From Silicimonas sp. (GTDB lineage: Bacteria > Pseudomonadota > Alphaproteobacteria > Rhodobacterales > Rhodobacteraceae): a stretch of 64,000 bases of DNA. Every line of letters begins with the position of its first letter. Position 1 is the first letter of the stretch. A model generated the notes under the pieces. It worked only from the letters and a program-made list of their open reading frames with translations, made no database searches and was not told where the DNA came from. The stretch spans positions 48,349 to 112,348 of the forward strand of contig JAJDUZ010000028.1 in the NCBI GenBank assembly GCA_022826385.1, read 5' to 3'. The position numbers were made by a program, and so were the translations under genes. Below, in pieces: positions 32,791 to 41,098 of the stretch.

Positions 32791-33951
32791 TCAGAGGAGC
32801 GTCTGCTTCTGGGTCAGCCGGATATCCGAGAGGTCGGTGTCGGCCAGAACCCTGGCAATGGTCGGGCCGGTGTTCCCTTGCCCATAAGGATTGGGGGCGG
32901 CGCGCACCCGGTCGCGGAAGGCGTCATCGGTCAGGGCGGTTTCGATTGCGGTGAAGATGGCCTCGGCCTCGCAGGGCACGTGCACCACGTTTTCGCCCCT
33001 GAGACGGCCGGACTGGCGTGGGCCGATATCGACCGTGGGGCAGTGGAAGGCCGGGGTTTCCTTCAAACCCGAGGACGAGTTGCCGACACAGACGCCCCGG
33101 TGCCGGCCGCAATAGTCGAGAACCCCGTGATAGAGGTGCCGCCCCAGCGTCTTGCGGAGGACCGTTGAGGGGTGGTCCGCCTTGAACTGTTCGAGCGCGG
33201 CAATGATTTCGGCCGAGCCGACATCGCCGTTGGGATGGGTCAGGATGATTTGCGCGCCGAGGTCGCGCGCGGCGCGTGCAAGCGCGTCCATGCAGGCGGC
33301 TATTTCGGCGCGCGCCGTCTCGGGCGAGGTGGTGATCGGGTGCAGAGTGAACAGAACGGTCGGCACGGGTTCGCGGCCATCAAGCCCGAGCTTGGTGACC
33401 ACCTCATCTTGCTCGGCAAAGTCGCGGGCGCGGATCAGGTCGATTGGCGGGAAGCCAGCGGTGGTGATGCGCCAGTCTTCCTCGCCCATTGCCCGCAGCC
33501 GGTCGGCGGCGGCGGCATTGGTCGGGAAGTGCAGATGCGCAAGCTTCGACATCGCGTGGCGCACCACGTCGTCCAGCGTGCCGCCCTGGGTCAGGTCACC
33601 GCCTTCGATATGCGCAGTGGCGAGCCCCATCTGGGTGGCCGCGATCATCGCCGCGAAGGCTTCGAACCGGTCGCCATAGATCACCAGCGCGTCCAGTGCG
33701 AGCGCCTGATAGACATCCGTCAGCGCCAGCACCCCCTGCCCGATGGCGCGCGGCGTCGAGGCCGGGCTTTCATCGGCGCGGGTGATGGGGGCGTGTGCGG
33801 CAATGGGAAACTCGGGCTGCCCCGGATCGGGATCGCCCGAGATCACGAGAAGCTCCAGCCCGGGATGCGCCTCAACCGCGCGCATGACCGGCACCAGCAG
33901 CCCGTATTCCGAGCGGCTGCCGGTGAAAACGCCTATTCGCTTCGTGGTCAT
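32791..33951 (-). CDS. UDP-N-acetylglucosamine 2-epimerase, hydrolysing type (NeuC-like)
   Basis: Protein of 386 residues of the NeuC/NnaA group, which converts UDP-GlcNAc (or a derivative) to ManNAc and UDP for nonulosonic acid synthesis. Family features include RIGVFTGSRSEYGLL at the N-terminus, ALVIYGDRFEAFAAMIAA, AHIEGGDLTQGG and GNSSSGLKETPAF near the C-terminus. No neuB, neuA, legI or pseudaminic acid genes are nearby. It starts only ten bases after the TauC-like permease stop, so it appears cotranscribed with a taurine-type transporter, which is unexpected. Confidence 0.83.
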   Translation of the reverse strand: MTTKRIGVFTGSRSEYGLLVPVMRAVEAHPGLELLVISGDPDPGQPEFPIAAHAPITRADESPASTPRAIGQGVLALTDVYQALALDALVIYGDRFEAFAAMIAATQMGLATAHIEGGDLTQGGTLDDVVRHAMSKLAHLHFPTNAAAADRLRAMGEEDWRITTAGFPPIDLIRARDFAEQDEVVTKLGLDGREPVPTVLFTLHPITTSPETARAEIAACMDALARAARDLGAQIILTHPNGDVGSAEIIAALEQFKADHPSTVLRKTLGRHLYHGVLDYCGRHRGVCVGNSSSGLKETPAFHCPTVDIGPRQSGRLRGENVVHVPCEAEAIFTAIETALTDDAFRDRVRAAPNPYGQGNTGPTIARVLADTDLSDIRLTQKQTLL

Positions 33952-33961
33952 GCGGTCGGGA

Positions 33962-35302
33962 TTACACCCGACCTTTCCAAGGCACCAGCCACTTCTCGCC
34001 CCAGCGCATCAGCACGTCGATGCCGAAGCCGATGATGCCGATCAGGATGATGCCCATCAGCACGATATCGGTGTCCTGGAACTTCGAGGCGGCCACGATC
34101 ATCTTGCCGACGCCCTTCTCGGCGGCGACCAGTTCGGCCGCGACCACCGTGCCCCAACAGACCCCCATCGCGACGCGAGCGCCGGTGAAGATCTCGGGCA
34201 GCGAGTTCGGCACGATCACATGCCGCATGATCTGCGCCTTCGAGGCCCCCAGCGAATAGGCGGCGTGCACCTTCGAAATGGCCACTCCCGAGACGCCCGA
34301 GCGCGCGGCAATTGCCATGATCCAGAGGGCTGCGAGGAACAACAGGATGATCTTGCCCTGTTCGCCAATACCCGCCCAGATGATCACCAGCGGGATCAGC
34401 GCCAAAGGTGGCACCGGGCGCATGAATTCGACGATCGGGTCGAACCAGCCGCGGAACCAGTTGGAAAGCCCCATCGCATAGCCCAGCGGAATACCCACCG
34501 CCGCGCCAAGAACAAAACCCACGATCACCCGGAACAGCGAATAGCTGAGATGCTCGGCCAGCGTCACGTTCTGATAGCCGTCGCGCGACACCGAGATCAG
34601 GCGCGACCAGACGCTATCGGGGGCCGGAAGCCAGATGTTTTCCATCTGCCAGCCTTTGCCGGGTTCGACATTCAGCGTGCCCTTGTCCGTCAGGGCGACA
34701 CGCGCAAAGCCGGTATCGACATCGGTATCGCGGTCGATCGGACGCCCGTCGACAGCAACGATGCGGGCGTTGTTGTCCTTGCGGTTGACCTCGTCATTCT
34801 TGTCCCAGGTCAGCAGCTTCGAGCGATAGGCCTGAATGACCAGCACATCATCCTTGGCTGCACCATCGCCCGGCGCAATCTCGGGGGCCTCGGGCGCGGC
34901 CCCGGCCTCGTGGACGACAACCGTGACGGTTGCGTCGTCGCGGGTGCCGTCATCGGCCTCGACGGTATAGGTGAACGTCCCCTGCCCCAGAAACGGACCC
35001 GGCGCATGAAACAGGCTCGGCAGCCAGCTGGTGCCGGTGAAAGCGCCCCAGATCACGAAGATCAGGACAACCGAGATGATCGACGCCGCCTTGTCCGAGA
35101 CAACGGCGCTTTCGTCCCCGAAGGTCACGGTCTTGAGCGAGGTGTAGTCCTGTGTCGGCTGCATCCGCTGGCGGATCACCCGGACCAGCAACATGCAAAG
35201 AAGGATGACGGCCACGTAGCCGACAATGGCCGGCAAGGCGCTGAGGATCGAGATGAAGAGCGTGGCGAGTTCCGCGCTGAGGTCTGCAATGATCTGTCCC
35301 AT
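33962..35302 (-). CDS. Taurine-type ABC permease (TauC-like) with extracytoplasmic insert
   Basis: Permease of 446 residues, about 170 longer than standard TauC. Two N-terminal hydrophobic segments (about 15-42 and 73-95) precede a polar region (about 100-225) containing TFTYTVEADDGTRDDATVTV, an Ig/cadherin-like beta-strand pattern. The normal BPD-type permease core follows from WLPAPDSVW (about 224) with the EAA-like AYSLGASKAQIMRHVIVPNSLP. The insert probably sits in the periplasm between membrane segments. One base separates its ATG from the ATPase stop. Confidence 0.85.
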   Translation of the reverse strand: MGQIIADLSAELATLFISILSALPAIVGYVAVILLCMLLVRVIRQRMQPTQDYTSLKTVTFGDESAVVSDKAASIISVVLIFVIWGAFTGTSWLPSLFHAPGPFLGQGTFTYTVEADDGTRDDATVTVVVHEAGAAPEAPEIAPGDGAAKDDVLVIQAYRSKLLTWDKNDEVNRKDNNARIVAVDGRPIDRDTDVDTGFARVALTDKGTLNVEPGKGWQMENIWLPAPDSVWSRLISVSRDGYQNVTLAEHLSYSLFRVIVGFVLGAAVGIPLGYAMGLSNWFRGWFDPIVEFMRPVPPLALIPLVIIWAGIGEQGKIILLFLAALWIMAIAARSGVSGVAISKVHAAYSLGASKAQIMRHVIVPNSLPEIFTGARVAMGVCWGTVVAAELVAAEKGVGKMIVAASKFQDTDIVLMGIILIGIIGFGIDVLMRWGEKWLVPWKGRV

Positions 35303-35303
35303 G

Positions 35304-36110
35304 TCAGGCGCTCTCCTCGGTGCGGCCCATGATCTCTTCTTCCATGTCCCAGATCATGCCGAGAATTTCTTCGCGGCGTGGCCCGAACTCGGGATGTTGC
35401 TTGACCTCGCGGAGGTCCTTGCCGACGCCGAGATCGGCGAAGGGCAAACGGTATTCCTTGTGAATGCGGCCCGGCCGCGGGGCCATGACCAGCAGGCGCT
35501 CGCCCAGAAGCAGCGCCTCTTCCACCGAGTGGGTAATGAGGATGATGGTCTTGCCGGTCTCTTTCCAGAGCTTCAGCACAAGGCCCTGCATCTTCTCGCG
35601 GGTCAGCGCGTCGAGCGCGCCAAGGGGTTCGTCCATCAGGATGACGTCCGGCTCGTTGGCAAGGCAGCGGGCCAGCGCGACGCGCTGCTGCATACCGCCC
35701 GAAAGCTCGTAGACCATCTTTTCCTTGAAGTCCTGCAGCCCCACGACATCCAGAAGGTGGTCAACATTGCCGGCCCAATCCGACTTGCTCTTGCCCGCCA
35801 TGCGGGGGCCGAAGCTGACATTGTCGCGCACGCTCATCCACTCGAACAGCGCGCCTTGCTGGAACACCATGCCACGCTCGGCGTCGGGGCCAAGCACGGG
35901 GTGCTCGTTCAGCATGATTTTGCCTTCGGTGGGCGCAAGAAACCCGGCCACGATGTTCAGAAGCGTGGTCTTGCCGCAGCCCGAGGGGCCCAGCACGCTC
36001 ATCAACTCGCCCTGCTTGATATCAAGCGAGACGTTCTGCAACGCCTGCACATGCCCGCCATTCGGCAGGTCGAAGCGCATCGAAATATCCTGGATGTTCA
36101 GTCCCGACAT
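35304..36110 (-). CDS. Taurine/nitrate/sulfonate-type ABC ATP-binding protein (TauB-like)
   Basis: ATPase subunit of 268 residues with Walker A GPSGCGKTT (about 41-49), signature LSGGMQQRVALAR and Walker B VILMDEPLGALD. The THSVEEALLLGERLLVMAPRPGRI segment is typical of TauB/SsuB. It sits between the binding-protein gene, separated by a strong stem-loop, and the permease gene. Specificity for taurine or another small sulfonate is inferred from overall resemblance of the three components. Confidence 0.9.
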   Translation of the reverse strand: MSGLNIQDISMRFDLPNGGHVQALQNVSLDIKQGELMSVLGPSGCGKTTLLNIVAGFLAPTEGKIMLNEHPVLGPDAERGMVFQQGALFEWMSVRDNVSFGPRMAGKSKSDWAGNVDHLLDVVGLQDFKEKMVYELSGGMQQRVALARCLANEPDVILMDEPLGALDALTREKMQGLVLKLWKETGKTIILITHSVEEALLLGERLLVMAPRPGRIHKEYRLPFADLGVGKDLREVKQHPEFGPRREEILGMIWDMEEEIMGRTEESA

Positions 36111-36135
36111 GCGTCCACCCCGTCGGTCAAAGAAA

Positions 36136-36164
36136 GGTCCGCGCGAGAGAGCCCCGCGCGGACC
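36136..36164 (-). terminator. Stem-loop after the TauA-like gene
   Basis: Perfect ten-base stem: GGTCCGCGCG (36136-36145) with CGCGCGGACC (36155-36164), loop of nine bases. It begins ten bases past the binding-protein stop (36174). Weak or no U-run follows, so it is likely an intercistronic processing or attenuation site. Confidence 0.65.
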
Positions 36165-36173
36165 GTTTGGTGC

Positions 36174-37178
36174 TTACATGCCCTTGGCAGCTTCCAGCGG
36201 ACCGGTGTTCACGGCACCGGCATAGCTGTCCAGAGCCGACGGGATCGAGCCCGCGTCAACGAAGACACCGGCAACGCCGCCCATGAAGCTTTGGGCGCCA
36301 CCGCCCAGCCACTTGCCGGACAGCTGATCGTCAACCGTCGGGAAGACGAACGTGTCGATCGTGGCGGCCGTGTCTTCAACCGACATACCGGCGTCCTGCG
36401 CGATGACCGGCAGCATCTTGTCGCGGTTGGCCGCATCGGCCCACATTGCGTTCGCGTCTGCGGTCACTTTCAGGAACTTGGCCAGCATGTCGCTTTCTTC
36501 TGCAACGAAGTCAGCCGGGGCCGAGGTCACGTCGAAGACGAGGATGCCCAGCTCTTCTTTCTCGGCGCCGGTCAGCAGCACGTTGCCGTGCTCTTTCATG
36601 CGGCGCAGTGCACCACCCCAGCCACAGGCCATGTCAAGCGAGCCTTGTGCCAGAGCAGCCGCCGATTCAGCCGGAGCCATGTCGACGATCTCCATCGACG
36701 CGATGTCGATGCCGAAGTGGTTCATCTGGCTCAAGAAGCCGTAATGGGCTGCGGTGCCGAGCGGCACAGCCACTTTCTTGCCGGCCAGCTCGCCAGCCGA
36801 ATCCTTGTCGATCTCGAGAGCCGACGCGACGACACAGTTGTCGTTCTCGGAGTAGCTCACAGCCACGTCGACGATCTGGATATCCTGGCCTGCCGATGCG
36901 GCGACAACGAAGGGCGGCACGCCCTGGCTGACGCTGATCTGCACGTCGCCCGACGCCATGGCGGCCGACATTGCGGTGCCGGTGTCGAAGCTGACCCAGT
37001 TGATCGGCACGCCCAGTGTCTCTTCGTACATGCCTTCGACCTTGGCGAACTGGAACGGCATCGGCCATTCGAGGAAGTAGGCAACGGTGATGCCGTGGCC
37101 ATCGGCCTGTGCCGACGAGATCGCGGCAACCGAGACCGAAGCGCCCAGCGCCATCGCGGTCAGAGTGCGTTTCATCAT
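36174..37178 (-). CDS. Taurine-type ABC substrate-binding protein (TauA-like)
   Basis: Periplasmic binding protein of 334 residues. Signal peptide MMKRTLTAMALGASVSVAAISSAQA, mature start DGHGITVAYFLEWPMPFQFAK. The segments VSFDTGTAMSAAMASGDVQISVSQGVPP and KKVAVPLGTAAHYGFL belong to the NMT1/TauA fold. GGAGG lies eight bases before the ATG at 37178. The likely ligand is taurine or a related sulfonate, judged by resemblance to roseobacter TauA; not proven. Confidence 0.87.
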   Translation of the reverse strand: MMKRTLTAMALGASVSVAAISSAQADGHGITVAYFLEWPMPFQFAKVEGMYEETLGVPINWVSFDTGTAMSAAMASGDVQISVSQGVPPFVVAASAGQDIQIVDVAVSYSENDNCVVASALEIDKDSAGELAGKKVAVPLGTAAHYGFLSQMNHFGIDIASMEIVDMAPAESAAALAQGSLDMACGWGGALRRMKEHGNVLLTGAEKEELGILVFDVTSAPADFVAEESDMLAKFLKVTADANAMWADAANRDKMLPVIAQDAGMSVEDTAATIDTFVFPTVDDQLSGKWLGGGAQSFMGGVAGVFVDAGSIPSALDSYAGAVNTGPLEAAKGM

Positions 37179-37672
37179 AGAAGTATCCTCCTTGTGGTGC
37201 CGGCTGCTTTTGTTGTGCGTTCCGAACGCGGGCAACCGGCTGGCCCGTCTTGCGTTCAAACGGTTGTCTCACGGGGGGTTTTCCCCGCCCGGAAAGGACC
37301 AGAAACCCTTTCGCGGGGCGCGTCAACTCTATTGCATCGCGGGGACAGCCTTATCGCCAGTCAGTAGAGGACGATAAGGCCAGTCAAGGTCGGGTGTGTT
37401 TCAGCCGCGCCAATCTTCCCAGCGCAGCGCGATCAGAACGCGCAAGCGGAAGGCAGGCGCAGAACATGGGCGGGCGTGGTGGCATGTGGCATTTCATCGG
37501 AAGTGGCGGCACGCAGGCCGACCCTTCCGAAAATGCACGAATACCCCGCACACACCCTCAATAATCCCAAGGACATTAGCCCCTCCTTCACCGAATCCCC
37601 CAAGGATAAAGGGCGGTAGGGAGAGGGACGTGCGCGGGCGTTAACTTTTCTTAACGGCTCCGGATCCGGCGG
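37179..37672. other. 494-base intergenic region upstream of the tau-type operon
   Basis: Should carry the tau-type promoter. It contains a clear inverted repeat (37348-37380) described separately, and near 37640 an AT-rich TTAACTTTTCTTAA close after the folK stop. The short open frames on the plus strand lack ribosome-binding sites and coding character. No other gene or RNA recognised. Confidence 0.5.
37348..37386. promoter_or_regulatory. Inverted repeat with overlapping direct repeat, putative operator
   Basis: GCCTTATCG (37348-37356) and CGATAAGGC (37372-37380) form a perfect nine-base inverted repeat with a 15-base spacer. CCAGTCA occurs directly after each arm (37357-37363 and 37380-37386). 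It lies about 170 bases before the TauA-like start. Combined inverted and direct repeats suggest a regulator-binding site rather than a terminator. Confidence 0.45.
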
Positions 37673-38518
37673 TCAGGCCTCATAGACCTCGATCCCGCCG
37701 TCATCCTCGGCAAAGCGCGCCGCCACATCGCCAACCCGCTGTCCAAGGATCACCACGTCGCCCGCAATCTCGGCCAGTGGGATGACAACGAAGGCCCGGT
37801 TCAGCATCTCCTTGTGCGGCACCGTCAATGCATAGGTCTCGACCTGCTCATCGCCAAGGAACAGCAGGTCGATGTCGATAACCCGTGGCCCCCAGCGCTC
37901 GCCGGGCGTGCGGCCCAGCTGCACTTCGATCTCTTTCACCGCGCGCAACACCTCGTGCGGGGTCAGGCTGGTCTGGCCAATGGCGCAGGCGTTGACGAAC
38001 CAGTCCTGATCTTCCTTGCCCCAAGGCGCGGTCTTGTAGAGCCGCGAAACGCAAGTGATCTCGATCCCCGGCACCGCTTCCAGAACGCCCAGTGCGGCGC
38101 GAATCTGCGACGACTTCTCCCCGACATTGCTGCCGAAGGAAAAACCCACCTGCCGCATCCGCGGACGCTCCAGTTCGACGCCGACCGTATCGAAACTGGC
38201 GCTGATTGGCGCGCCGGGCTTGCGGACGCGCACCTTGGCGGCGGTCACGGTGACGAACCGGTCGAGAATGGCCTCGATCACCCGCTCGGCCAGCGTCTCG
38301 ATCAGCAGATACGGCCCGGCATCCGACACGGTTTGAGCGATGTCGCAAAGTGCGGCATAGCAGATGGCCTTCTTGGGGTCGTCCTCTTCCGAGGCGCGCC
38401 GCGCATCGGTGGTGACCTCGATATCAAGGAAGAACCGCTGGCCCAGCACCTTCTCTTCCTCCAGCACGCCATGGCGCCCGAGAATGCACAGGTTGGAGAC
38501 GAAGATCTTGTCGTTCAT
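37673..38518 (-). CDS. folB-folK: Fused dihydroneopterin aldolase and HPPK (FolB-FolK)
   Basis: Bifunctional folate enzyme of 281 residues. Residues 1 to about 118 are FolB (DKIFVSNLCILGRHGVLEEEK, LLIETLAERVIEAIL), cleaving dihydroneopterin to 6-hydroxymethyl-dihydropterin. Residues about 122-281 are FolK (FSFGSNVGEKSSQIRAAL, RLYKTAPWGKEDQDWFVNACA, GERWGPRVIDIDLLF), which pyrophosphorylates that product. The start at 38518 overlaps the folP stop by four bases. In E. coli these are separate genes; the fusion channels consecutive steps. Confidence 0.92.
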   Translation of the reverse strand: MNDKIFVSNLCILGRHGVLEEEKVLGQRFFLDIEVTTDARRASEEDDPKKAICYAALCDIAQTVSDAGPYLLIETLAERVIEAILDRFVTVTAAKVRVRKPGAPISASFDTVGVELERPRMRQVGFSFGSNVGEKSSQIRAALGVLEAVPGIEITCVSRLYKTAPWGKEDQDWFVNACAIGQTSLTPHEVLRAVKEIEVQLGRTPGERWGPRVIDIDLLFLGDEQVETYALTVPHKEMLNRAFVVIPLAEIAGDVVILGQRVGDVAARFAEDDGGIEVYEA

Positions 38519-39348
38519 GACGTTGCCCTGATCGCTTGGGTGAGTTTGACCGCCTCGGCATGAGGTTTCACATCGTGTACCCGCAGGACCCGCGCCCCGC
38601 GCGCCAGCCCGGCCATGTTCGCGGCCAGCGTTCCGTAAAGCCGATCCTCGACCTCGTTGCCAAGGACATGGCCGATGAAGCGCTTCCGCGAGAGGCCCAG
38701 CAGAACTGGGCGCCCGAACCATGCGGCAAGTTCATCAAGCCGGTTGATACAGGTCAGGCTTTGTTCGGGCGTCTTGCCGAAGCCGATCCCCGGATCGACA
38801 AGGATGCGGTCATCTGGGATGCCCGCCGCCTGCGCGATCTCAAGCGAGCGTGTCAGAAACGCCCGCATGTCGTCCATCACATCCAGCGACGGGTCGGCCT
38901 CGCCCCGGTTGTGCATGACGATCACCGCAGCGCCGGTTTCGGCGACGACGCCGGCCATCTCGGGGTCTTTCTGCAGCCCCCAGACATCGTTGACGATGAC
39001 CGCGCCCGCGCCAACGGCGGCCCGCGCCACCGACGCCTTGTAGGTGTCGATCGAAACCGGCAGCGCGGTCTGCCCGGCCAAGGCATTCAGAACTGGCACC
39101 ACGCGGTCGCGTTCCGCCTCGGCGGCCACCACGGTCGCGCCGGGCCGGGTCGATTCCCCGCCGATATCAAGAACATCGCAACCATCGGCTTCCATCGCGC
39201 GGGCTTGGTTCAGTGCCGCCTCGACCGTGTCGAACTGTCCGCCATCCGAGAAACTGTCAGGCGTGACGTTCAGAATACCCATGACAAGGGGACGGTCCGC
39301 CAAGGCGGACAGGAAGCGGTCACGGGTGGTGTGCCAATCGCGTGTCAT
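38515..39348 (-). CDS. folP: Dihydropteroate synthase
   Basis: Cytoplasmic enzyme of 277 residues joining p-aminobenzoate to 6-hydroxymethyl-dihydropterin pyrophosphate; target of sulfonamides. The signature MGILNVTPDSFSDGG is at about 18-33, DIGGESTRPGA follows, and ILVDPGIGFGKTPEQ and GLSRKRFIG are the later conserved loops. Full family length. It precedes folB-folK with a four-base overlap, making a compact folate operon. Confidence 0.96.
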   Translation of the reverse strand: MTRDWHTTRDRFLSALADRPLVMGILNVTPDSFSDGGQFDTVEAALNQARAMEADGCDVLDIGGESTRPGATVVAAEAERDRVVPVLNALAGQTALPVSIDTYKASVARAAVGAGAVIVNDVWGLQKDPEMAGVVAETGAAVIVMHNRGEADPSLDVMDDMRAFLTRSLEIAQAAGIPDDRILVDPGIGFGKTPEQSLTCINRLDELAAWFGRPVLLGLSRKRFIGHVLGNEVEDRLYGTLAANMAGLARGARVLRVHDVKPHAEAVKLTQAIRATS

Positions 39349-39389
39349 GCGCGGCGCCTACATCGCGTGGACCAAAGCTGCAAGCCGGG

Positions 39390-40958
39390 TCAGGCGGCCT
39401 CGCGCCGACCGGTGATATAGCTGTCGATCCGGGCGATCTGCGCTTCGTTCAACCGCAGGCCCAGCTTGGTACGCCGCCAGACGAAATCCTCGGCGCTGCG
39501 GACCCATTCCAGTTCCATCGCGCGATCCAGTTCCCGGGCCGTGATCGTGGCGCCAAAGTCTTCGCCCAAATCCTCGGCCGTCTTCGCCTCGCCCAGAAGC
39601 GCGCGCGCCTCGGTTCCATAGGCCCGGACAAGGCGGCGCGCCCAGAACGGCGTCAGGAATGGATAATCGGCCTTAAGCTCGTCAACCAAAGCGTCAAACC
39701 CATCAACCGGGAAGTCTCCGCCTGCCAAGGCGACACCTGCGGTCCAGGGCGCGGTGGCCTGCGGAAAGAACGGCACGATCTTTTCCAGCGCGGCTTCTGC
39801 AAGTTTCCGATAGGTCGTGATTTTGCCGCCGAACACGTTCAACAGCGGCGCGTCGGTCCCGTCGACCTTCAAGACATATTCACGGGTCGCCGCCGTCGCC
39901 GAGGACGCGCCATCATCATAAAGCGGACGCACGCCGGAATAGGTCCAGACGATATCCTCGTCGCGGATCGGCGTTTTGAAATACTGCGACGCGAAGGCCG
40001 CGAGATAGGCTTGTTCTTCGGGTGTGCAGACCGGTTTCTGCCCCGGATCAGGATGCTCCTGATCGGTGGTGCCGATCAAGGTGAAGTCGGTCTCGTAGGG
40101 GATCGAGAAGATGATCCGCCCGTCTGTGCCCTGAAAGAAATAGCACTTGTCGTGGTCATAGAGCTTCTTCGTGACGATATGGCTGCCCCGGACCAGCCGC
40201 ACGCCCTCGGTCGAGTTCGAGCGCACGGTCTGCCGGATGATGTCACCGACCCACGGGCCACCCGCGTTCACCAGCATCTTGGCGGTAACCTCGCGCTGGC
40301 CGTCGCTGTCCTGCAGGGTGATCCGCCAGTGGTCGCCGTCGCGGACCGCTTCCAGCACCTTGGTGCGGGTCAGGATCGTGGCCCCCCGCGCCTCAGCGTC
40401 GCGGGCATTCAGAACCACAAGGCGGCTGTCCTCGACCCAGCAGTCGGAATACTCATAGGCCTTCTGGAACTTGTCATCGATCGGCACGCCCTCGGCGCTT
40501 TTCCGAAGGTCAAGCTTGGTGGTGGATGGCAGGATTTTCCGCCCCCCCAGATTGTCATAGAGGAACAGTCCCAACCGGATCAGCCATGCCGGGCGGCGCC
40601 CCTTCATCCACGGCATCACGCGTGACAAAAGCCGCGAGGTGGGCGTGTCGCTGTCGAAGCGCATCTCGGGGTGGTAAGGCACGATAAACCGCATCGGCCA
40701 CGAGATATGCGGCATCGCCTTCAGCAACGTCTCGCGTTCTTCCAGCGCCTCTTTCACCAGCCGAAACTCGAAATATTCGAGATAGCGCAAACCGCCATGA
40801 AAAAGCTTCGTTGACGCGCTGGAGGTCGCCGAGGCGAGATCGTTCATCTCTGCCAATCCCACGCGCAACCCGCGCCCGGCCGCGTCGCGGGCAATCCCGC
40901 ACCCGTTGATGCCGCCGCCAATGATGAAAAGGTCGAAAGCCTTGCCGTCCGTGGCCAT
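39390..40958 (-). CDS. glpD: Aerobic glycerol-3-phosphate dehydrogenase
   Basis: Membrane-associated FAD enzyme of about 522 residues oxidising glycerol-3-phosphate to dihydroxyacetone phosphate and passing electrons to quinone. FAD site FIIGGGINGCGIARDAAGRG, DLASATSSASTKLFHGGLRYLE and the MLVNAGGPWVGDI segment identify GlpD. The ATG at 40958 (MATDGK) is nine bases after AGGG; an ATG two codons earlier is equally possible. It lies alone without glpK or glpF, and diverges from the methylcrotonyl-CoA carboxylase operon. Confidence 0.94.
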   Translation of the reverse strand: MATDGKAFDLFIIGGGINGCGIARDAAGRGLRVGLAEMNDLASATSSASTKLFHGGLRYLEYFEFRLVKEALEERETLLKAMPHISWPMRFIVPYHPEMRFDSDTPTSRLLSRVMPWMKGRRPAWLIRLGLFLYDNLGGRKILPSTTKLDLRKSAEGVPIDDKFQKAYEYSDCWVEDSRLVVLNARDAEARGATILTRTKVLEAVRDGDHWRITLQDSDGQREVTAKMLVNAGGPWVGDIIRQTVRSNSTEGVRLVRGSHIVTKKLYDHDKCYFFQGTDGRIIFSIPYETDFTLIGTTDQEHPDPGQKPVCTPEEQAYLAAFASQYFKTPIRDEDIVWTYSGVRPLYDDGASSATAATREYVLKVDGTDAPLLNVFGGKITTYRKLAEAALEKIVPFFPQATAPWTAGVALAGGDFPVDGFDALVDELKADYPFLTPFWARRLVRAYGTEARALLGEAKTAEDLGEDFGATITARELDRAMELEWVRSAEDFVWRRTKLGLRLNEAQIARIDSYITGRREAA

Positions 40959-41039
40959 GATCATGTTCCCTGAATACCGTTTGGATCTAGGCCGGTTTGG
41001 CGACAAGGTCCACCTCGAATGCAAGCACTCAACGGCAGC

Positions 41040-41068
41040 CTTGTGAACGATCGTTCACTAAGCTAAGG
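41040..41068 (+). promoter_or_regulatory. Promoter overlapped by TetR-type palindrome, leucine-catabolism operon
   Basis: The perfect 16-base palindrome GTGAACGATCGTTCAC (41043-41058) covers most of a promoter made of CTTGTG (41040-41045), 17-base spacer and CTAAGG (41063-41068). A repressor bound here would block RNA polymerase. Core TGAACG-N2-CGTTCA is the same as at 11656-11669. Confidence 0.6.
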
Positions 41069-41098
41069 TCGGCGCGATCCAACCAGAACGGGACGCCG

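Noticed and set aside
35226..37367. 713-residue plus-strand open frame
   Set aside because: Antisense to the tau-type transporter genes, with low-complexity His/Arg/Gln-rich composition.
37250..37644. Short plus-strand frames upstream of the tau-type operon
   Set aside because: No ribosome-binding site, Arg/Pro/Ser-rich shadow composition, and the region carries regulatory-looking repeats instead.
37642..37660. CtrA-like site TTAACTTTTCTTAA
   Set aside because: The spacing between TTAA half-sites is six, not the seven required, and it lies just after a gene end.
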